64,000 nucleotides of DNA from Rhodovulum steppense (GTDB lineage: Bacteria; Pseudomonadota; Alphaproteobacteria; Rhodobacterales; Rhodobacteraceae). The notes beneath the pieces are model-generated. The model was not told the DNA's origin and made no database searches. It saw only the letters and a list, made by a program, of their open reading frames with translations. The stretch spans positions 52,310-116,309 of the forward strand of contig NZ_SLVM01000012.1 in NCBI RefSeq assembly GCF_004339675.1. The letters run 5' to 3'. Positions 8,748-18,789 of this stretch are shown piece after piece (within the stretch, counting starts at the first letter, position 1; every line of letters begins with the position of its first letter). The position numbers and the translations under genes are program-made.

Positions 8748-10406
8748 CTACCCGGCCAGCAAGGCACGGGCGGCGGCGCGGGCCTCGTCGGTGATCGTGT
8801 CGCCCGAGAGCATGCGCGCGATCTCGTCCACCCGGGCCGGGGCGTCGAGCGGGGTGACAGAGGAAAGCGTGCTGCCATGCGCGACGCGCTTTTCCACGCG
8901 CCAGTGATGGCCGGCCCGTGCCGCGACCTGGGGCGAATGGGTGACGACCAGCACCTGCGCGCTGCGGCTGAGCTCGGCGAGGCGGCGGCCCACCGCATCC
9001 GCCGTGGCGCCGCCCACGCCGCGGTCGATCTCGTCGAAGATCAGCGTGAGCGGGCTGGAGCCTTGCGCGAGGCAGACCTTGAGCGCGAGCAGGAAGCGCG
9101 ACAGCTCGCCGCCCGAGGCGATCTTGTCCAGCGGACCGGCCGGCGCGCCGGGATTGGTGGCGACCGTGAAGCTGACCAGGTCGATGCCTTCGGGGCCGGG
9201 CTCGGCGCGGGTGATGGCGGTGGCGAAACTGGCGCGGTCGAGTTTCAGCGGCGGCAATTCGGCGGCCATGGCGGCATCGAGCCTGCGGGACGCGGCATGG
9301 CGGGCCGCGCTCAGCGCTGCGGCGGCGGCATCATAGGCCGCCCCGGCAGCATCGCGCGCCTTTTCCAGCGCCGCAAGGTCATGCGCGCCCGCATCCAGCG
9401 CGGCGAGCCGGGCGCGCAGCCCGTCGGCGAAACCGCCCAGATCGTCGGGCAGCACCGAATGCTTGCGCGCCGCCGCACGGATCGCGAATAGCCGCTCCTC
9501 GGTGGCCTCCAGCGCGCCGGGATCGAATTCGAGCGCCTCGAGGCAGGTTTCCACCCCCTGCCCGGCCTCGCCCAGTTCGATCAGCGCGCGCGACAGCGCC
9601 GCGATCGCCCCGTCGAGCCGCCCCTCGGCGCGGTCGGCCACGCCGTCGAGCCAGCGTAGCGCGTCGCCCATCCGCCCCTCGGCGCCCTCGCCCGGCCCCA
9701 GCGCGGCCAGGGCGCGGGCGATATCCTCGCGGATGCGGTCCGCCGCCTGCATGGCGCGGCGGCGCGCGTCCAGTTCTGCCTCTTCGCCGGGCAGGGGGGA
9801 AAGCGCGTCAAGCTCGGCGACGGCATGGCGCAGGTACTCCTCCTCGGCGCGCAACGCGGCCAGCCCCGCCTCGGCCTCGGCCAGCGTGCGCTCGGCGCGG
9901 GCCCTGGCCGACCAGGCCGCGCGCAGCGCCTCGACCTCGGGCTCCAGCCCGCCAAAGGCATCCAGCAGCGCGCGATGGCCGCGCGGGTTCAGCAGGCCGC
10001 GGTCATCCTGCTGGCCATGCAGTTCCACCAACGCGTCGGACAGCGCGCGCAGCACCTCGCCCCCGGCGCGGCGGTCATTGACCCAGGCGGTCTTGCGCCC
10101 GTCCACGCTGTTGACGCGGCGCAGGATCAACTCGTCCCCGCCGGGCAGCCCGGCCTCGTCCAGCACCGCGCGCGCGGCATGGCCAGGCGGCAGGTCGAAC
10201 ACCGCCACCACCTCGCCCTGGCTGGCGCCTGCGCGCACCAGATCGGCCCGGCCGCGCCAGCCCAGCACGAAGCCCAGAGCATCCAGCAGGATCGACTTGC
10301 CCGCCCCGGTTTCCCCGGTCAGCACGTTCAGACCGGGCCGGAACGCAAGCTCCAGCCGGTCGATGATCAGCACATCCCGGATGTCGAGACTGCGCAGCAT
10401 CGCCAC
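8748..10406 (-). CDS. recN: DNA repair protein RecN
   Basis: RecN (552 residues) is an SMC-like ATPase that acts in recombinational repair of double-strand breaks. The ATP-binding head is split: Walker A GETGAGKS at residues 31-38 near the N-terminus, and near the C-terminus the ABC signature ASGGELSRF and Walker B LIFDEIDRGVGG (about 455-466), followed by VLVVTHSPQ. Between them lie two Ala/Arg/Glu-rich coiled-coil arms with a short hinge, the expected layout. Length fits the family (about 550). It is the last gene of the long minus-strand cell-envelope cluster and follows bamD by 18 bases, a bamD-recN pairing common in alphaproteobacteria. No LexA box was identified directly upstream, so expression probably comes from bamD. 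Confidence 0.97.
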   Translation of the reverse strand: MAMLRSLDIRDVLIIDRLELAFRPGLNVLTGETGAGKSILLDALGFVLGWRGRADLVRAGASQGEVVAVFDLPPGHAARAVLDEAGLPGGDELILRRVNSVDGRKTAWVNDRRAGGEVLRALSDALVELHGQQDDRGLLNPRGHRALLDAFGGLEPEVEALRAAWSARARAERTLAEAEAGLAALRAEEEYLRHAVAELDALSPLPGEEAELDARRRAMQAADRIREDIARALAALGPGEGAEGRMGDALRWLDGVADRAEGRLDGAIAALSRALIELGEAGQGVETCLEALEFDPGALEATEERLFAIRAAARKHSVLPDDLGGFADGLRARLAALDAGAHDLAALEKARDAAGAAYDAAAAALSAARHAASRRLDAAMAAELPPLKLDRASFATAITRAEPGPEGIDLVSFTVATNPGAPAGPLDKIASGGELSRFLLALKVCLAQGSSPLTLIFDEIDRGVGGATADAVGRRLAELSRSAQVLVVTHSPQVAARAGHHWRVEKRVAHGSTLSSVTPLDAPARVDEIARMLSGDTITDEARAAARALLAG

Positions 10407-10424
10407 CCCCCTCGACCGGTCAGA

Positions 10425-11270
10425 TCAGAGCCATTCGCCCTTGATCATCTGGCGATAAACAGTCCGCAGGAAGCCGGTGCCGATCGGATCGGGCTCCAGC
10501 CCCCTGCCCTTGAGCAGCTTGTAGGCGTCGGCATACCAATCGGTGCCCTGGAAATTGTGGCCAAGGATGGCGCCCGCGGTCTGCGCCTCGGCATCGAGAC
10601 CCAGCGCGAGATAGGCCTCGACCAGCCGCAGCAGCGCCTCGGGCGTGTGGGTTGTGGTCTGGAAATCCTCGACCACGACGCGGAACCGATTGATCGCGGC
10701 GGTGTGGTGGCCGCGTTTCAGGTAATAGCGCCCGACCTCCATCTCCTTGCCCGCCAGATGGTCGAAGGCCAGGTCGAATTTCAGGATCGACGAGCGGGCA
10801 TACTCGGTGTCGGGATAACGCTCGATCACCGTGCGCAGCGCCTGCAACGCCTGGAAGGTCAGGCCCTGGTCGCGCCCGACAAGGTCGATCTGGTCGTAAT
10901 AGGACAGCGCCAGCAGGTATTGCGCATAGGCGGCGTCGTCATCGGCCGGGTAGAAGTCGATATAGCGCTGCGCGGCGGTGCGGGCGTCCTCGTAGTCGCG
11001 CGCGCGGTGATGGGCATAGGCCTGCATGATCAGCGCGCGCTTGGCCCATTCGGAATAGGGATACAGCCGCTCGACCTCGCCATAAAGGCGGGCCGCTTCC
11101 TGGGGCTTGCGGTTGGTCTCCAGCTCGACCTCCGCCTTCTGGTAGATCTGTTCGGCGGTGAAGGTCTCCAGCGGCTGCTCGCGCCGCGACCCGATCGCCC
11201 CGCAGGAGGCCGTCAGCGCAAGGAGCACGACCGCCCCCACTGCCCGGATGCGTATGCTGCGCTTCGCCAT
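10425..11270 (-). CDS. bamD: Outer-membrane assembly lipoprotein BamD
   Basis: BamD (281 residues) is an essential outer-membrane lipoprotein of the BAM complex that folds beta-barrel proteins. The N-terminus MAKRSIRIRAV plus a hydrophobic stretch ends in the lipobox LTASC, so Cys near residue 23 should be lipidated. The rest is tetratricopeptide-like helical repeats with typical BamD phrases such as LYPYSEWAKRALIMQAYAHH and RYIDFYPADDDAAYAQYLLALSYYDQI. The start at 11270 gives a proper lipoprotein signal; the open frame continues upstream, but those extra residues would bury the signal. It lies between lpxC and recN, all on the minus strand. Confidence 0.96.
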   Translation of the reverse strand: MAKRSIRIRAVGAVVLLALTASCGAIGSRREQPLETFTAEQIYQKAEVELETNRKPQEAARLYGEVERLYPYSEWAKRALIMQAYAHHRARDYEDARTAAQRYIDFYPADDDAAYAQYLLALSYYDQIDLVGRDQGLTFQALQALRTVIERYPDTEYARSSILKFDLAFDHLAGKEMEVGRYYLKRGHHTAAINRFRVVVEDFQTTTHTPEALLRLVEAYLALGLDAEAQTAGAILGHNFQGTDWYADAYKLLKGRGLEPDPIGTGFLRTVYRQMIKGEWL

Positions 11271-11397
11271 CTGCCCGCTACCCCGTCCTCGGATCGTCCG
11301 ACCACCGTTCATGCGCGTTCGCCGCGCGCGATTATGCGGCTGTCCTAGCACAGATAATCGGGAGGCAAAACGCCTTTGGGGCGGAAAAAAGTGCGCC

Positions 11398-12315
11398 TCA
11401 GGCGACCGCGCGCAGGTCGGCCGCCTCAAGGCAGGCCCCCGGCAGCCGGGCGGCCTCGGCGGGCGAACAGGTCACCAGCCGGAACGCACCGGGACGGGCG
11501 AACAGCGCGCGAAGCAGCCGGTTGGTCAGCGCATGCCCGGCCCGTTCGCCACGATAGCGGCCAAGGATCGGCGCACCCGCCAGCGCCAGATCGCCCAGCG
11601 CGTCCAGCATCTTGTGGCGCACCGCCTCGTCGGCATGGCGCAGCCCGCCGGGGCTGAGCACCCGGTCACCCTCGACCACGACGGCATTCTTCAGCGTGCC
11701 GCCCAGCGCCAGACCCGCCGCGCGCATCGCCTCGACATCGGCATTGCGGCAGAAGGTGCGGCTGTCGCTCAACTCGCGCAGGAAGGCACCGTTGGCCATG
11801 GTCAACCGCTTGGCCTGATGGCCGATGGCGCGTTCGGCGAACTCGATCTCGAAATCGATCTCCAGCGTATCGGACGGCGACAGGCTGGCCCGCGCATCGC
11901 CCTCGCTCACCTCGACCGGTTCCAGGATGCGCAGCGCGCGCACCGGGGCGGACAGCCGACGCAACCCGCGCGACAGGAAGCCCTCGACAAAGGGCTGGGC
12001 CGATCCGTCCATCACCGGCACTTCGGGGCCGTCGATCTCGATCAGCGCGTTATGAATGCCGCAGCCCGCCAGCGCGGCCATCAGATGCTCGACCGTCGAG
12101 ACCTCGGCCTGGCCATTGGCCAGCTTGGTGCACAGCCGCGAGGGCACGACCGCGTCCCAGCGCGCCGGGATCATCGCGTCGGGGCCGTCCAGGTCGGTGC
12201 GGCGGAACCAGATGCCGTATTCGGCCGAGGCCGGATGCACGGTCATGCGCACCGAACGACCGGAATGCAGGCCAATGCCGGAAAAGGTGATCGGGGATTT
12301 CAGCGTCGTCTGCAC
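11398..12315 (-). CDS. lpxC: UDP-3-O-acyl-N-acetylglucosamine deacetylase LpxC
   Basis: LpxC (305 residues) catalyses the first committed step of lipid A synthesis, removing acetate from UDP-3-O-acyl-GlcNAc in the cytoplasm. Zinc ligands and catalytic residues are in place: E76 and H77 in STVEHLMAAL, H234 and D238 in HKMLDALGDL, and H261 in the GHALTN loop, matching E. coli H79, H238, D242 and H265 in order and spacing. The N-terminus TLKSPITFSGIGLHSG is the usual LpxC opening. It follows ftsZ, the conserved position, but a strong terminator between them suggests separate transcription. Its 3' neighbour bamD is 127 bases away. Confidence 0.97.
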   Translation of the reverse strand: MQTTLKSPITFSGIGLHSGRSVRMTVHPASAEYGIWFRRTDLDGPDAMIPARWDAVVPSRLCTKLANGQAEVSTVEHLMAALAGCGIHNALIEIDGPEVPVMDGSAQPFVEGFLSRGLRRLSAPVRALRILEPVEVSEGDARASLSPSDTLEIDFEIEFAERAIGHQAKRLTMANGAFLRELSDSRTFCRNADVEAMRAAGLALGGTLKNAVVVEGDRVLSPGGLRHADEAVRHKMLDALGDLALAGAPILGRYRGERAGHALTNRLLRALFARPGAFRLVTCSPAEAARLPGACLEAADLRAVA

Positions 12316-12577
12316 GGGGACACCTGCTCTTTATCTGTGGACTTCGACCGGTCCGTGATTTCAGAACTAGGCCTGCGGCGTTTTCGACACAATTCAAACT
12401 TTGCAACCGCGTGAAACATCCCCGCGGTGACGCCCCTTGCCTGAAGGACGGGCCGGAAGGGCACGATTTCGTTTTCCTTTCCGAAAAACTCCCGCCGCGC
12501 CGACCGCCCCGGCCCGTTGGCGCCGGATCACGCGCGAACCCTGCGTGACACCGCTTCGTGACGGCCCGCAAAGCAGG

Positions 12578-12601
12578 AAGGGGCCGGTTTCCCGGCCCCT
12601 T
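12578..12601 (-). terminator. Intrinsic terminator after ftsZ
   Basis: A perfect 10-bp stem AAGGGGCCGG/CCGGCCCCTT with a 4-base loop lies 30-53 bases downstream of the ftsZ stop on the minus strand. The flanking minus-strand sequence after the stem contains short T tracts (CCTGCTTTGC). Between here and lpxC (12316-12577) no gene is seen; this space probably holds the lpxC promoter. Confidence 0.7.
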
Positions 12602-12630
12602 GCAGGGGATTTCCGCGGCAGGATGCCCGC

Positions 12631-14256
12631 TCAGTTCGCCTGACGGCGCAGGAAGGCCGGGATCTCGATGCGCTCCTGCTCGGGATCGAGCTCTTCCTCT
12701 TCGCGCTGATGCAATGCGGGTCCGCGGCCATAAACCGGAGGTTGCTGGCGCATGCTGTGCCCGCCCCGGTCAAACGGCTCGTTGCCATGGCCCGACATGC
12801 GGTTGATCAGCGAACCGATGCCGAAGCGGCCCCGGGCTTCCTCGGGATGGGGCTGCGGCGCTGCGCGCTGGGGCGCGATCGTCGCGGCACCCGGCCGGGG
12901 CGCCTTGTTGACGGCGGCACGCAAACGCTCCAGCGCCTCGGGCGTCGGCGTTCCCGGCGCGCGCGGACGCGGCGCGACGAACGCGGCCTCGGACTCGCGC
13001 TCGGGCTCTTCCGCGGGCTGGTAGGCCGGCGGCGGCACCTCGTCATGGGCGGTTTCGACTGGGGACCGGGCCTCGGCGGCGGCGGCGGCCGGATCGAACC
13101 CCGCGAACAGCGAGGGCTCCTGCACCGGCTCCTGCGCGGCCACTTCGCGCGCGACTGCCGGTTCGGCAGGCCGGGGCGTCGCGCTCTGGGCCGGGGCCGG
13201 CGCCGGCGCCGGCGCCGGGGCGGCTGCGGCCTGACGGTGCAGCGGTTCGCTCATCGGGCGACGCGGCACCGGGATCTCGTTCTTCTTCTCGGCCGCGTCG
13301 ATGCCGGTCGCCACGACCGACACGCGCATCATGCCTTCCATGTTCGGATCGAGGGTCGAGCCGACGATGATGTTGGCGTCCGGGTCCACCACATCGCGGA
13401 TGCGGTTGGCGGCCTCGTCCAGCTCGAACAGCGTCAGGTCATAGCCGCCGGTGACATTGATCAGCACGCCCTTGGCGCCGTTCAGGCTGACCTCGTCCAG
13501 CAGCGGGTTGGCGATCGCCTTCTCGGCGGCCTGGATCGCACGATCCTCGCCGCTGGCCTCGCCCGTGCCCATCATCGCCTTGCCCATCTCGTCCATCACC
13601 GACCGCACATCGGCGAAGTCGAGGTTGATCAGGCCCGGCCGCACCATCAGGTCGGTCACGCCCTTGACGCCCTGATACAGCACGTCGTCGGCAAGACTGA
13701 ACGCCTCGGTGAAGGTGGTCTTCTCGTTCGCCAGCCGGAACAGGTTCTGGTTGGGAATGATGATCAGCGTATCGACCACCTTCTGCAGAGCGTCCACGCC
13801 TTCCTCGGCCTGGCGCATCCGCTTGGCGCCCTCGAACTGGAACGGCTTGGTCACCACACCCACCGTCAGCACGCCCAGTTCGCGGGCCGCCTGCGCGATG
13901 ATCGGCGCCGCACCCGTGCCGGTGCCGCCGCCCATGCCCGCGGTGATGAAGCACATATGCGCGCCCGCAAGGTGATCGACGATCTGCTCGATCGATTCCT
14001 CGGCCGCCGCCGCACCGACCTGGGGCCGGGCACCTGCGCCCAGACCCTCGGTCACCTTGACCCCCATCTGGATGCGCGCGGGCGCATTCGACTGTCGCAG
14101 AGCCTGCGCGTCGGTATTCGCCACCACGAACTCGACGCCCTCAAGGCTCTTCTCGATCATGTTGTTGACGGCGTTGCCGCCGGCGCCTCCGACCCCGAAG
14201 ACCGTGATCCGGGGCTTCAGCTCGTCCTGCTCGGGCATGGATAGGTTCAAAGCCAT
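12631..14256 (-). CDS. ftsZ: Cell division GTPase FtsZ
   Basis: FtsZ (541 residues) is the tubulin-like GTPase that assembles the cytokinetic ring at midcell. The tubulin signature GMGGGTGTG is at residues 107-115, the N-terminal nucleotide site [13 protein letters not shown] at about 21-33, and the T7 synergy loop NLDFADVRS follows. The globular core ends near residue 325. A long Pro/Ala-rich disordered linker of about 200 residues follows, typical of alphaproteobacteria, and the protein ends with the conserved C-terminal peptide [16 protein letters not shown], which binds FtsA and other partners. The linker makes the protein longer than E. coli FtsZ (383). It has a 176-base upstream space and probably its own promoter. 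Confidence 0.98.
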   Translation of the reverse strand: MALNLSMPEQDELKPRITVFGVGGAGGNAVNNMIEKSLEGVEFVVANTDAQALRQSNAPARIQMGVKVTEGLGAGARPQVGAAAAEESIEQIVDHLAGAHMCFITAGMGGGTGTGAAPIIAQAARELGVLTVGVVTKPFQFEGAKRMRQAEEGVDALQKVVDTLIIIPNQNLFRLANEKTTFTEAFSLADDVLYQGVKGVTDLMVRPGLINLDFADVRSVMDEMGKAMMGTGEASGEDRAIQAAEKAIANPLLDEVSLNGAKGVLINVTGGYDLTLFELDEAANRIRDVVDPDANIIVGSTLDPNMEGMMRVSVVATGIDAAEKKNEIPVPRRPMSEPLHRQAAAAPAPAPAPAPAQSATPRPAEPAVAREVAAQEPVQEPSLFAGFDPAAAAAEARSPVETAHDEVPPPAYQPAEEPERESEAAFVAPRPRAPGTPTPEALERLRAAVNKAPRPGAATIAPQRAAPQPHPEEARGRFGIGSLINRMSGHGNEPFDRGGHSMRQQPPVYGRGPALHQREEEELDPEQERIEIPAFLRRQAN

Positions 14257-14432
14257 TGGTATGTCCGCCTGCTGTCGTTTCTGGTGCCCCGCCGGGCGTT
14301 TTTCCCAAGATCTTGCGTCATCCTACGCAAGGGCTCACGCGACGTCACGAAAAAAACGTGGTTTTCACACAAAATATACACTGTGCCGCTATGCGATCCG
14401 CGGGATTTTGCCGATAAGACCACATCTAGCGA
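14257..14432 (-). promoter_or_regulatory. ftsZ leader with hairpin and AT-rich promoter region
   Basis: The gap between ftsA and ftsZ contains a perfect 7-bp inverted repeat CTTGCGT-N6-ACGCAAG (14312-14331), about 55 bases before the ftsZ start, and an AT-rich stretch at about 14349-14385 with TATATT on the minus strand as a possible -10. This suggests independent transcription of ftsZ and a possible operator or 5' UTR hairpin. No known binding motif was recognised. Confidence 0.45.
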
Positions 14433-15767
14433 TCACCAGTTCTCCTTGAACCACCTGACCGCCCTTTTCAGCGAGCGCGCCGGGTAGCGTTCGGCGGGAA
14501 TGTCGAAATCCCACCATTCGTCCTGCGGATGGGCCGCGAACAGGCACAAGCCCACCGAGGCCGCGAATCCCGGCCCCGTGGCCGATTGCGGCAGGCCCTG
14601 GATGCGCAGCGGTCGGCCGAAACGCACCTGCTGGCCCAGGATGCGCGCCGCCAACCCGTCCAGCCCGGGGATCTGGCTGCCCGCCCCCGTCAGCACGATC
14701 TGGCGCGAGGGCAGATGATCGAACCCCGCCACGTCCAGCCGGGTGCGCACCTCTTCCAGGATCTCCTCGACCCGCGGGCGCATGATGCCGATCAGTTCCG
14801 TCCGGCTGATCCGCCGCGTGTCGCGCTCGTAATCGCCGCTGTCGCCGCCCAGGTCGATCATCTCGCGATCGTCCACCCCGGTCGCGACCACGCCGCCATG
14901 CAGCGTCTTGATCCGCTCGGCGGTGGAGATCGGCACATGCAGCCCCTTCGAGATGTCCGAGGTGACATGCTCGCCGCCCATGCGCACGCTGTCGGCATAG
15001 ATCATGTGCTTCTTGATGAAGATCGACAGGCCCGTGGCCCCGCCGCCCATGTCGATGCAGGCCGCGCCCAGTTCCTGCTCGTCCTCGACCAGCGCCGACA
15101 GGCCCGCGGCATAGGCCGAACTGGCCAGCCCCGCCAGTTCCAGGTCGCAGCGCTTGACGCATTGCACAAGGTTCTGGATCGCGCCCGCATCCACGCTGAG
15201 AAGATGCATGTCGCAGGCCAGCCGGTTGCCGGTCTGCCCGCGCGGATCGACCAGCCCGGACCGGTGATCCAGCGCGAAATTCACCGGCTGGGCATGCAGC
15301 ACCTCGCGCCCCGGGCCGATATCGGGCATCTCGCAGGCCGACAGCACGCGCGCGATATCGGCCTCGGTCGCCATGCTGTCGGCAAGCTCCACCTGCCCGT
15401 CCAGCCCGTAGGAGCGCGGCTCGGCCCCCGAGAAGCTGGCGATCACATGATCCACCCGCACCTGCGCCATCTTCTGCGCGGCCTGAACGGCGGTGCGGAT
15501 CGCGCGCTCGGCCTCGTGCATGCCGTGGATCTCGCCGAAACGCACCCCGCGCGAACGTGTCGTCGCCGCGCCGATCACCCGGAACCGCGACTGGCCCGCC
15601 AGCGCGCCGATCTGCTCGACGCCGCCCACCGGCCGGATGCCGTCAAAGCGCAGCACGAGGCAGGCGATCTTGGAACTGCCCACATCCAGGATCGCGATCA
15701 CGCCCCGGTCCATCGCCTGCTTGCGCATCCGCCGCATCGCCCGCTGCGCCTGGTAGAGATCGGTCAT
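14433..15767 (-). CDS. ftsA: Cell division protein FtsA
   Basis: FtsA (444 residues) is an actin-like ATPase that tethers FtsZ filaments to the inner membrane and signals to the divisome. The first phosphate-binding loop is AILDVGSSKIACLVL near residue 25, the SHS2/1C subdomain follows, and the second phosphate loop is AACIDMGGGATGLSIF. IVLTGAGSQIPGL marks the adenosine region. The C-terminus RSLKRAVRWFKENW is a basic amphipathic helix that targets the membrane. The start codon overlaps the ftsQ stop by 4 bases (ATGA), so the two are translationally coupled. The frame is open upstream, but those codons lie within ftsQ in another frame. Confidence 0.96.
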   Translation of the reverse strand: MTDLYQAQRAMRRMRKQAMDRGVIAILDVGSSKIACLVLRFDGIRPVGGVEQIGALAGQSRFRVIGAATTRSRGVRFGEIHGMHEAERAIRTAVQAAQKMAQVRVDHVIASFSGAEPRSYGLDGQVELADSMATEADIARVLSACEMPDIGPGREVLHAQPVNFALDHRSGLVDPRGQTGNRLACDMHLLSVDAGAIQNLVQCVKRCDLELAGLASSAYAAGLSALVEDEQELGAACIDMGGGATGLSIFIKKHMIYADSVRMGGEHVTSDISKGLHVPISTAERIKTLHGGVVATGVDDREMIDLGGDSGDYERDTRRISRTELIGIMRPRVEEILEEVRTRLDVAGFDHLPSRQIVLTGAGSQIPGLDGLAARILGQQVRFGRPLRIQGLPQSATGPGFAASVGLCLFAAHPQDEWWDFDIPAERYPARSLKRAVRWFKENW

Positions 15768-16642
15768 CCGTTGGTCGCTCCTGCCCCTGATCTTCTGATC
15801 TTCCTGAATTCCTCGACCGCGTCCGGCGCCAGCCGCACCGTCGGCCGCCCCGGATTGCGCAGATCGACCACCGCGATGTCGCGCCCCAGCATGTCCGTCA
15901 CGCCGTCCAGCGCGATCACCCGCTCCAGCGCCGCCACCGCGTCCTGCCCGGGCAAGAGGATGCGCTGGTTGCGGTCCAGCACAACGTCCCAGCGCCGTTC
16001 GCCCACCCGCACCAGCCCGCGCAGCCGTTCCTCGATCGGCGCGGCGGCCGCGACCAGCGCCAGCGCCTCGGGCACCGCACGCTGCGCGCCCTCGCCCGCG
16101 ATCAGCGGCAGATCGGCGCGCAGGCTGCGGGTCTCGATCGGCGCGACCCGGTTGCCCTGCGCGTCCAGCAATTCCAGCCCCGCGGCGCCCCGCCAGACCA
16201 CCGCCGGAACCCGCTCGACCACCTTCAGTTCCAGCACCCCGCCCGGGCGCACCCGCAACTCGGCGGCTTCGACAGCGTCCAGCGCCTCGGCCGTGCGGCG
16301 CATCTGCTGCAGGTCCAGGTCGAAGGACGACACCGGAAAATCCAGTGGCAGCACCTCGCGGATGTCCTCGGCGACCAGGTCGGTCGCGCCCTCGATCGCC
16401 ATCAGCTTGACCATGAATTCGGGCCGCGTCTCGACCTGGCGGCGAATGTCGGCGATCTGGCCCGCGACCTCGGCCCGCCGGTCGGCATCCGAAAACCACA
16501 GCGCCGGGATCGCCAGAACCGCGGCCAGCGGCAGCCCGCGCAGCACCGCAAGCCGGAACAGCGGCGTCAGCCACAGCCGCTGCATCCGGTAGGTCAACCG
16601 CGAGGGCGCAGGATCGCGCGGCGGCAGGATCACCGCGCACAT
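15764..16642 (-). CDS. ftsQ: Cell division protein FtsQ (DivIB)
   Basis: FtsQ (292 residues) is a bitopic inner-membrane divisome protein linking cytoplasmic and periplasmic division proteins. It has a short cytoplasmic N-terminus, one membrane segment at about residues 30-48 ([19 protein letters not shown]), a POTRA domain ([16 protein letters not shown] onward, about 70-140) and the FtsQ/DivIB beta domain with [12 protein letters not shown] near the end. It overlaps ddl by 13 bases and ftsA by 4 bases, so ddl-ftsQ-ftsA is one tightly packed operon segment. Sequence conservation in this family is low; order and topology make the call secure. Confidence 0.93.
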   Translation of the reverse strand: MCAVILPPRDPAPSRLTYRMQRLWLTPLFRLAVLRGLPLAAVLAIPALWFSDADRRAEVAGQIADIRRQVETRPEFMVKLMAIEGATDLVAEDIREVLPLDFPVSSFDLDLQQMRRTAEALDAVEAAELRVRPGGVLELKVVERVPAVVWRGAAGLELLDAQGNRVAPIETRSLRADLPLIAGEGAQRAVPEALALVAAAAPIEERLRGLVRVGERRWDVVLDRNQRILLPGQDAVAALERVIALDGVTDMLGRDIAVVDLRNPGRPTVRLAPDAVEEFRKIRRSGAGATNG

Positions 16643-17553
16643 GAGGCATCCTCCACGATCCAGCGGCAAAGCGCGCCGAACGGGATGCCGCAATGGGCCG
16701 CCTGTTCGGGGCTCAGCGAGGTGGGCGTCATGCCGGGTTGCGTGTTCGTCTCCAGCAGGATCAGCCCGTCCAGCCCGCGCGCCTCGTCCCAGCGGAAATC
16801 CGTGCGGCTCAGGCCCCGGCAGCCCAGCGCGCGATGGGCGCGCAGCGCGTAGTCCAGACAGGCGTCGAACACCTCGCCGGGCAATTCGGCCGGGACGACA
16901 TGGCGCGAGCCGCCCGTCGCGTATTTCGCGTGATAATCGTACCAGCCTTCGGTCAGGATATCGGTCACGCTCAGCGCCCGGTCGCCCATGACGGTCGTGG
17001 TCAGTTCCCGGCCCGGCGCATAGGCTTCGACCATGACCAGATCGGGCATGTCCTCGCCCATCCGCGGCGGCGTGTTCGCATCGGCCTGCACGATATGGAT
17101 GCCGACCGAGGACCCCTCGTTGTTGGGCTTGACGACATAGGGCGGCGGCAGGACATGGCGCGCGGCGACCTCGGCCTTGTGCGCAATCACGCTGTCCACC
17201 ACCGGCAGGCCCGCGGCGCGATAGACCTCCTTGGTCCGCTGCTTGTCCATCGCCAGCGCCGAGGCCAGAACGCCCGAATGGGTATAGGGCAGGCCCAGCC
17301 ATTCCAGCAGGCCCTGCACGCAGCCATCCTCGCCCCAGCGGCCATGCAGCGCGTTGAACACGACATCGGGGGCACACTCGGCCAGACGCGCGGGCAGATC
17401 CCGACCGGCGTCGATCTCGACGACGTCGAAGCCTTCCCCACGCAGCGCCACGGCACATTCGTGCCCCGAAGACAGCGACACCTCACGCTCGGCCGAGGGG
17501 CCACCCATCACTACCGCCACGCGGAGGGCTGACCTGCTCGGCTTGCCCGCCAC
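16630..17553 (-). CDS. ddl: D-alanine--D-alanine ligase Ddl
   Basis: Ddl joins two D-alanines with ATP to make the terminal dipeptide of the peptidoglycan stem. ATP-grasp features are present: [14 protein letters not shown] at the N-terminus, [11 protein letters not shown], the omega-loop region [13 protein letters not shown], and the metal-binding [12 protein letters not shown] near the C-terminus. A GTG at 17553 has AGAGG 5 bases upstream and gives 307 residues, the usual family length, so it is preferred. An alternative GTG at 17619 would add 22 unconserved residues and overlap the murB stop. The gene overlaps ftsQ by 13 bases. Confidence 0.93.
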   Translation of the reverse strand: MAGKPSRSALRVAVVMGGPSAEREVSLSSGHECAVALRGEGFDVVEIDAGRDLPARLAECAPDVVFNALHGRWGEDGCVQGLLEWLGLPYTHSGVLASALAMDKQRTKEVYRAAGLPVVDSVIAHKAEVAARHVLPPPYVVKPNNEGSSVGIHIVQADANTPPRMGEDMPDLVMVEAYAPGRELTTTVMGDRALSVTDILTEGWYDYHAKYATGGSRHVVPAELPGEVFDACLDYALRAHRALGCRGLSRTDFRWDEARGLDGLILLETNTQPGMTPTSLSPEQAAHCGIPFGALCRWIVEDASCAR

Positions 17554-17596
17554 CTTTGCCTCTTGTCCCGGGGCGTCTGCCGGCCCCGTTCGCCTA

Positions 17597-18526
17597 TTAG
17601 TTGTCAGGGGCCGGTTCACCGACCCTCATGATTTCCCACTCTAACTGTATTCCGGCATTTTGAAAAACCCTTTTTCGGACCTCCTCGCCCAGCCCTTCCA
17701 GGTCCGCCGCGCTCGCCCCCCCGGCATTGAGCAGGAAGTTCGAATGCTTCTCCGACATCTGCGCACCGCCGCGCCGCGCACCGCGCATCCCCGCCGCGTC
17801 GATCAGCGTCCAGGCCTTCAGCTCGTGGCTGTCATCCGCGCGCCCCGTGGAACTGAACCCCGCCGGGTTGCGAAAGGTGGACCCCGCGCTGCGCTCCTTC
17901 GTGGGCTGGCTCGCGTCGCGTTTCGCGATCTGATCGGCCATCGCCGCCTCCAGCGCCGCAGGATCGCCCTGCGGCCCCTCGAATGTGGCCTCGATCAGCA
18001 CCCAGCCCTCGGGCAGGTCGGTCTGGCGATAGCGAAAGCCCAGATCGGCTGCGCCCAGCGTCACGATCCGGCCATCCCGCGTCACCGCCCGGGCCGAGAC
18101 GAAGACATCGGCCACATAGCGCCCGTAGCAGCCCGCATTCATCCGCACCGCGCCCCCCACGGCGCCGGGAATGGTGCGCAGGAAGGTCAGGTCCACGCCT
18201 GCCTCGGCCGCACGCCGCGCCACATGGGCATCCAGCGCCGCCGCCCCGGCGGTGACGCGGCACCCCTCGACGGAAATGCCATTGAACGCGCGGCCCAGCC
18301 GGATCACCACGCCGCGGATCCCGCCATCGCGCACGATCAGGTTCGACCCCACCCCCATCGGAAACACCGGCACATCGGCGGGCAAGGCGGCGAGGAAGGC
18401 GGCCAGATCCTCGGCATCCGCAGGCTGGAACAGCCAGTCCGCCGGCCCGCCCACGCGCAGCCAGGTCAGATCGGCCAGCGGCCGGTCCGGTGTCAGGGTG
18501 CCGCGCGCGGCGGGCATCGGGGTCAT
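17597..18526 (-). CDS. murB: UDP-N-acetylenolpyruvoylglucosamine reductase MurB
   Basis: MurB (309 residues) is the FAD enzyme that reduces the enolpyruvyl group to yield UDP-MurNAc. The FAD domain shows [31 protein letters not shown] and [18 protein letters not shown]. The C-terminal domain has the catalytic serine in [12 protein letters not shown] and the [13 protein letters not shown] segment, typical of a type I MurB. Its ATG overlaps the stop of the preceding small membrane gene by 4 bases (18523-18526), showing translational coupling. Next comes ddl. Confidence 0.97.
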   Translation of the reverse strand: MTPMPAARGTLTPDRPLADLTWLRVGGPADWLFQPADAEDLAAFLAALPADVPVFPMGVGSNLIVRDGGIRGVVIRLGRAFNGISVEGCRVTAGAAALDAHVARRAAEAGVDLTFLRTIPGAVGGAVRMNAGCYGRYVADVFVSARAVTRDGRIVTLGAADLGFRYRQTDLPEGWVLIEATFEGPQGDPAALEAAMADQIAKRDASQPTKERSAGSTFRNPAGFSSTGRADDSHELKAWTLIDAAGMRGARRGGAQMSEKHSNFLLNAGGASAADLEGLGEEVRKRVFQNAGIQLEWEIMRVGEPAPDN

Positions 18527-18789
18527 CTGTCGCGTCCGATCCATGCGCCCAGGGCATAAAGCAGCCCCGAAAGCACCGCAACGCCCGCCCATGGGCCGAT
18601 CACCGACATCGGCGCAACCGGACCGCCCGCGCCGCGGACCAGCGCCGCCCAGGTCAGCCAGACGAAGACCGAATAGCCCCCGATCAGCGCCAGGAATTCG
18701 GGCAAGGCCCGGCGCAGCCCGTGCGACAGCGCGGCATAGACCACGATCGGCCCCGCCGCCCAACCGGCAAAGACCAGCAATATGGTCAT
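18523..18789 (-). CDS. Small three-helix membrane protein between DUF2484 gene and murB
   Basis: This 88-residue protein starts [21 protein letters not shown] and has about three predicted membrane segments (residues 1-20, 32-50 and 62-82) with short connecting loops and a basic C-terminus. I do not recognise a named domain. It overlaps both neighbours by 4 bases in ATGA junctions (18523-18526 with murB, 18786-18789 with the DUF2484 gene). It is therefore translated as part of the mur operon. Coupling and position suggest a role linked to cell-wall synthesis or simply conserved hitch-hiking; nothing in the sequence decides this. Confidence 0.75.
   Translation of the reverse strand: MTILLVFAGWAAGPIVVYAALSHGLRRALPEFLALIGGYSVFVWLTWAALVRGAGGPVAPMSVIGPWAGVAVLSGLLYALGAWIGRDR

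Noticed and set aside
15764..17458. A longer ftsQ reading with a 271-residue N-terminal extension
   Set aside because: The extension lies inside ddl in another frame and is Gly/Arg-rich; the ATG at 16642 gives normal FtsQ topology.
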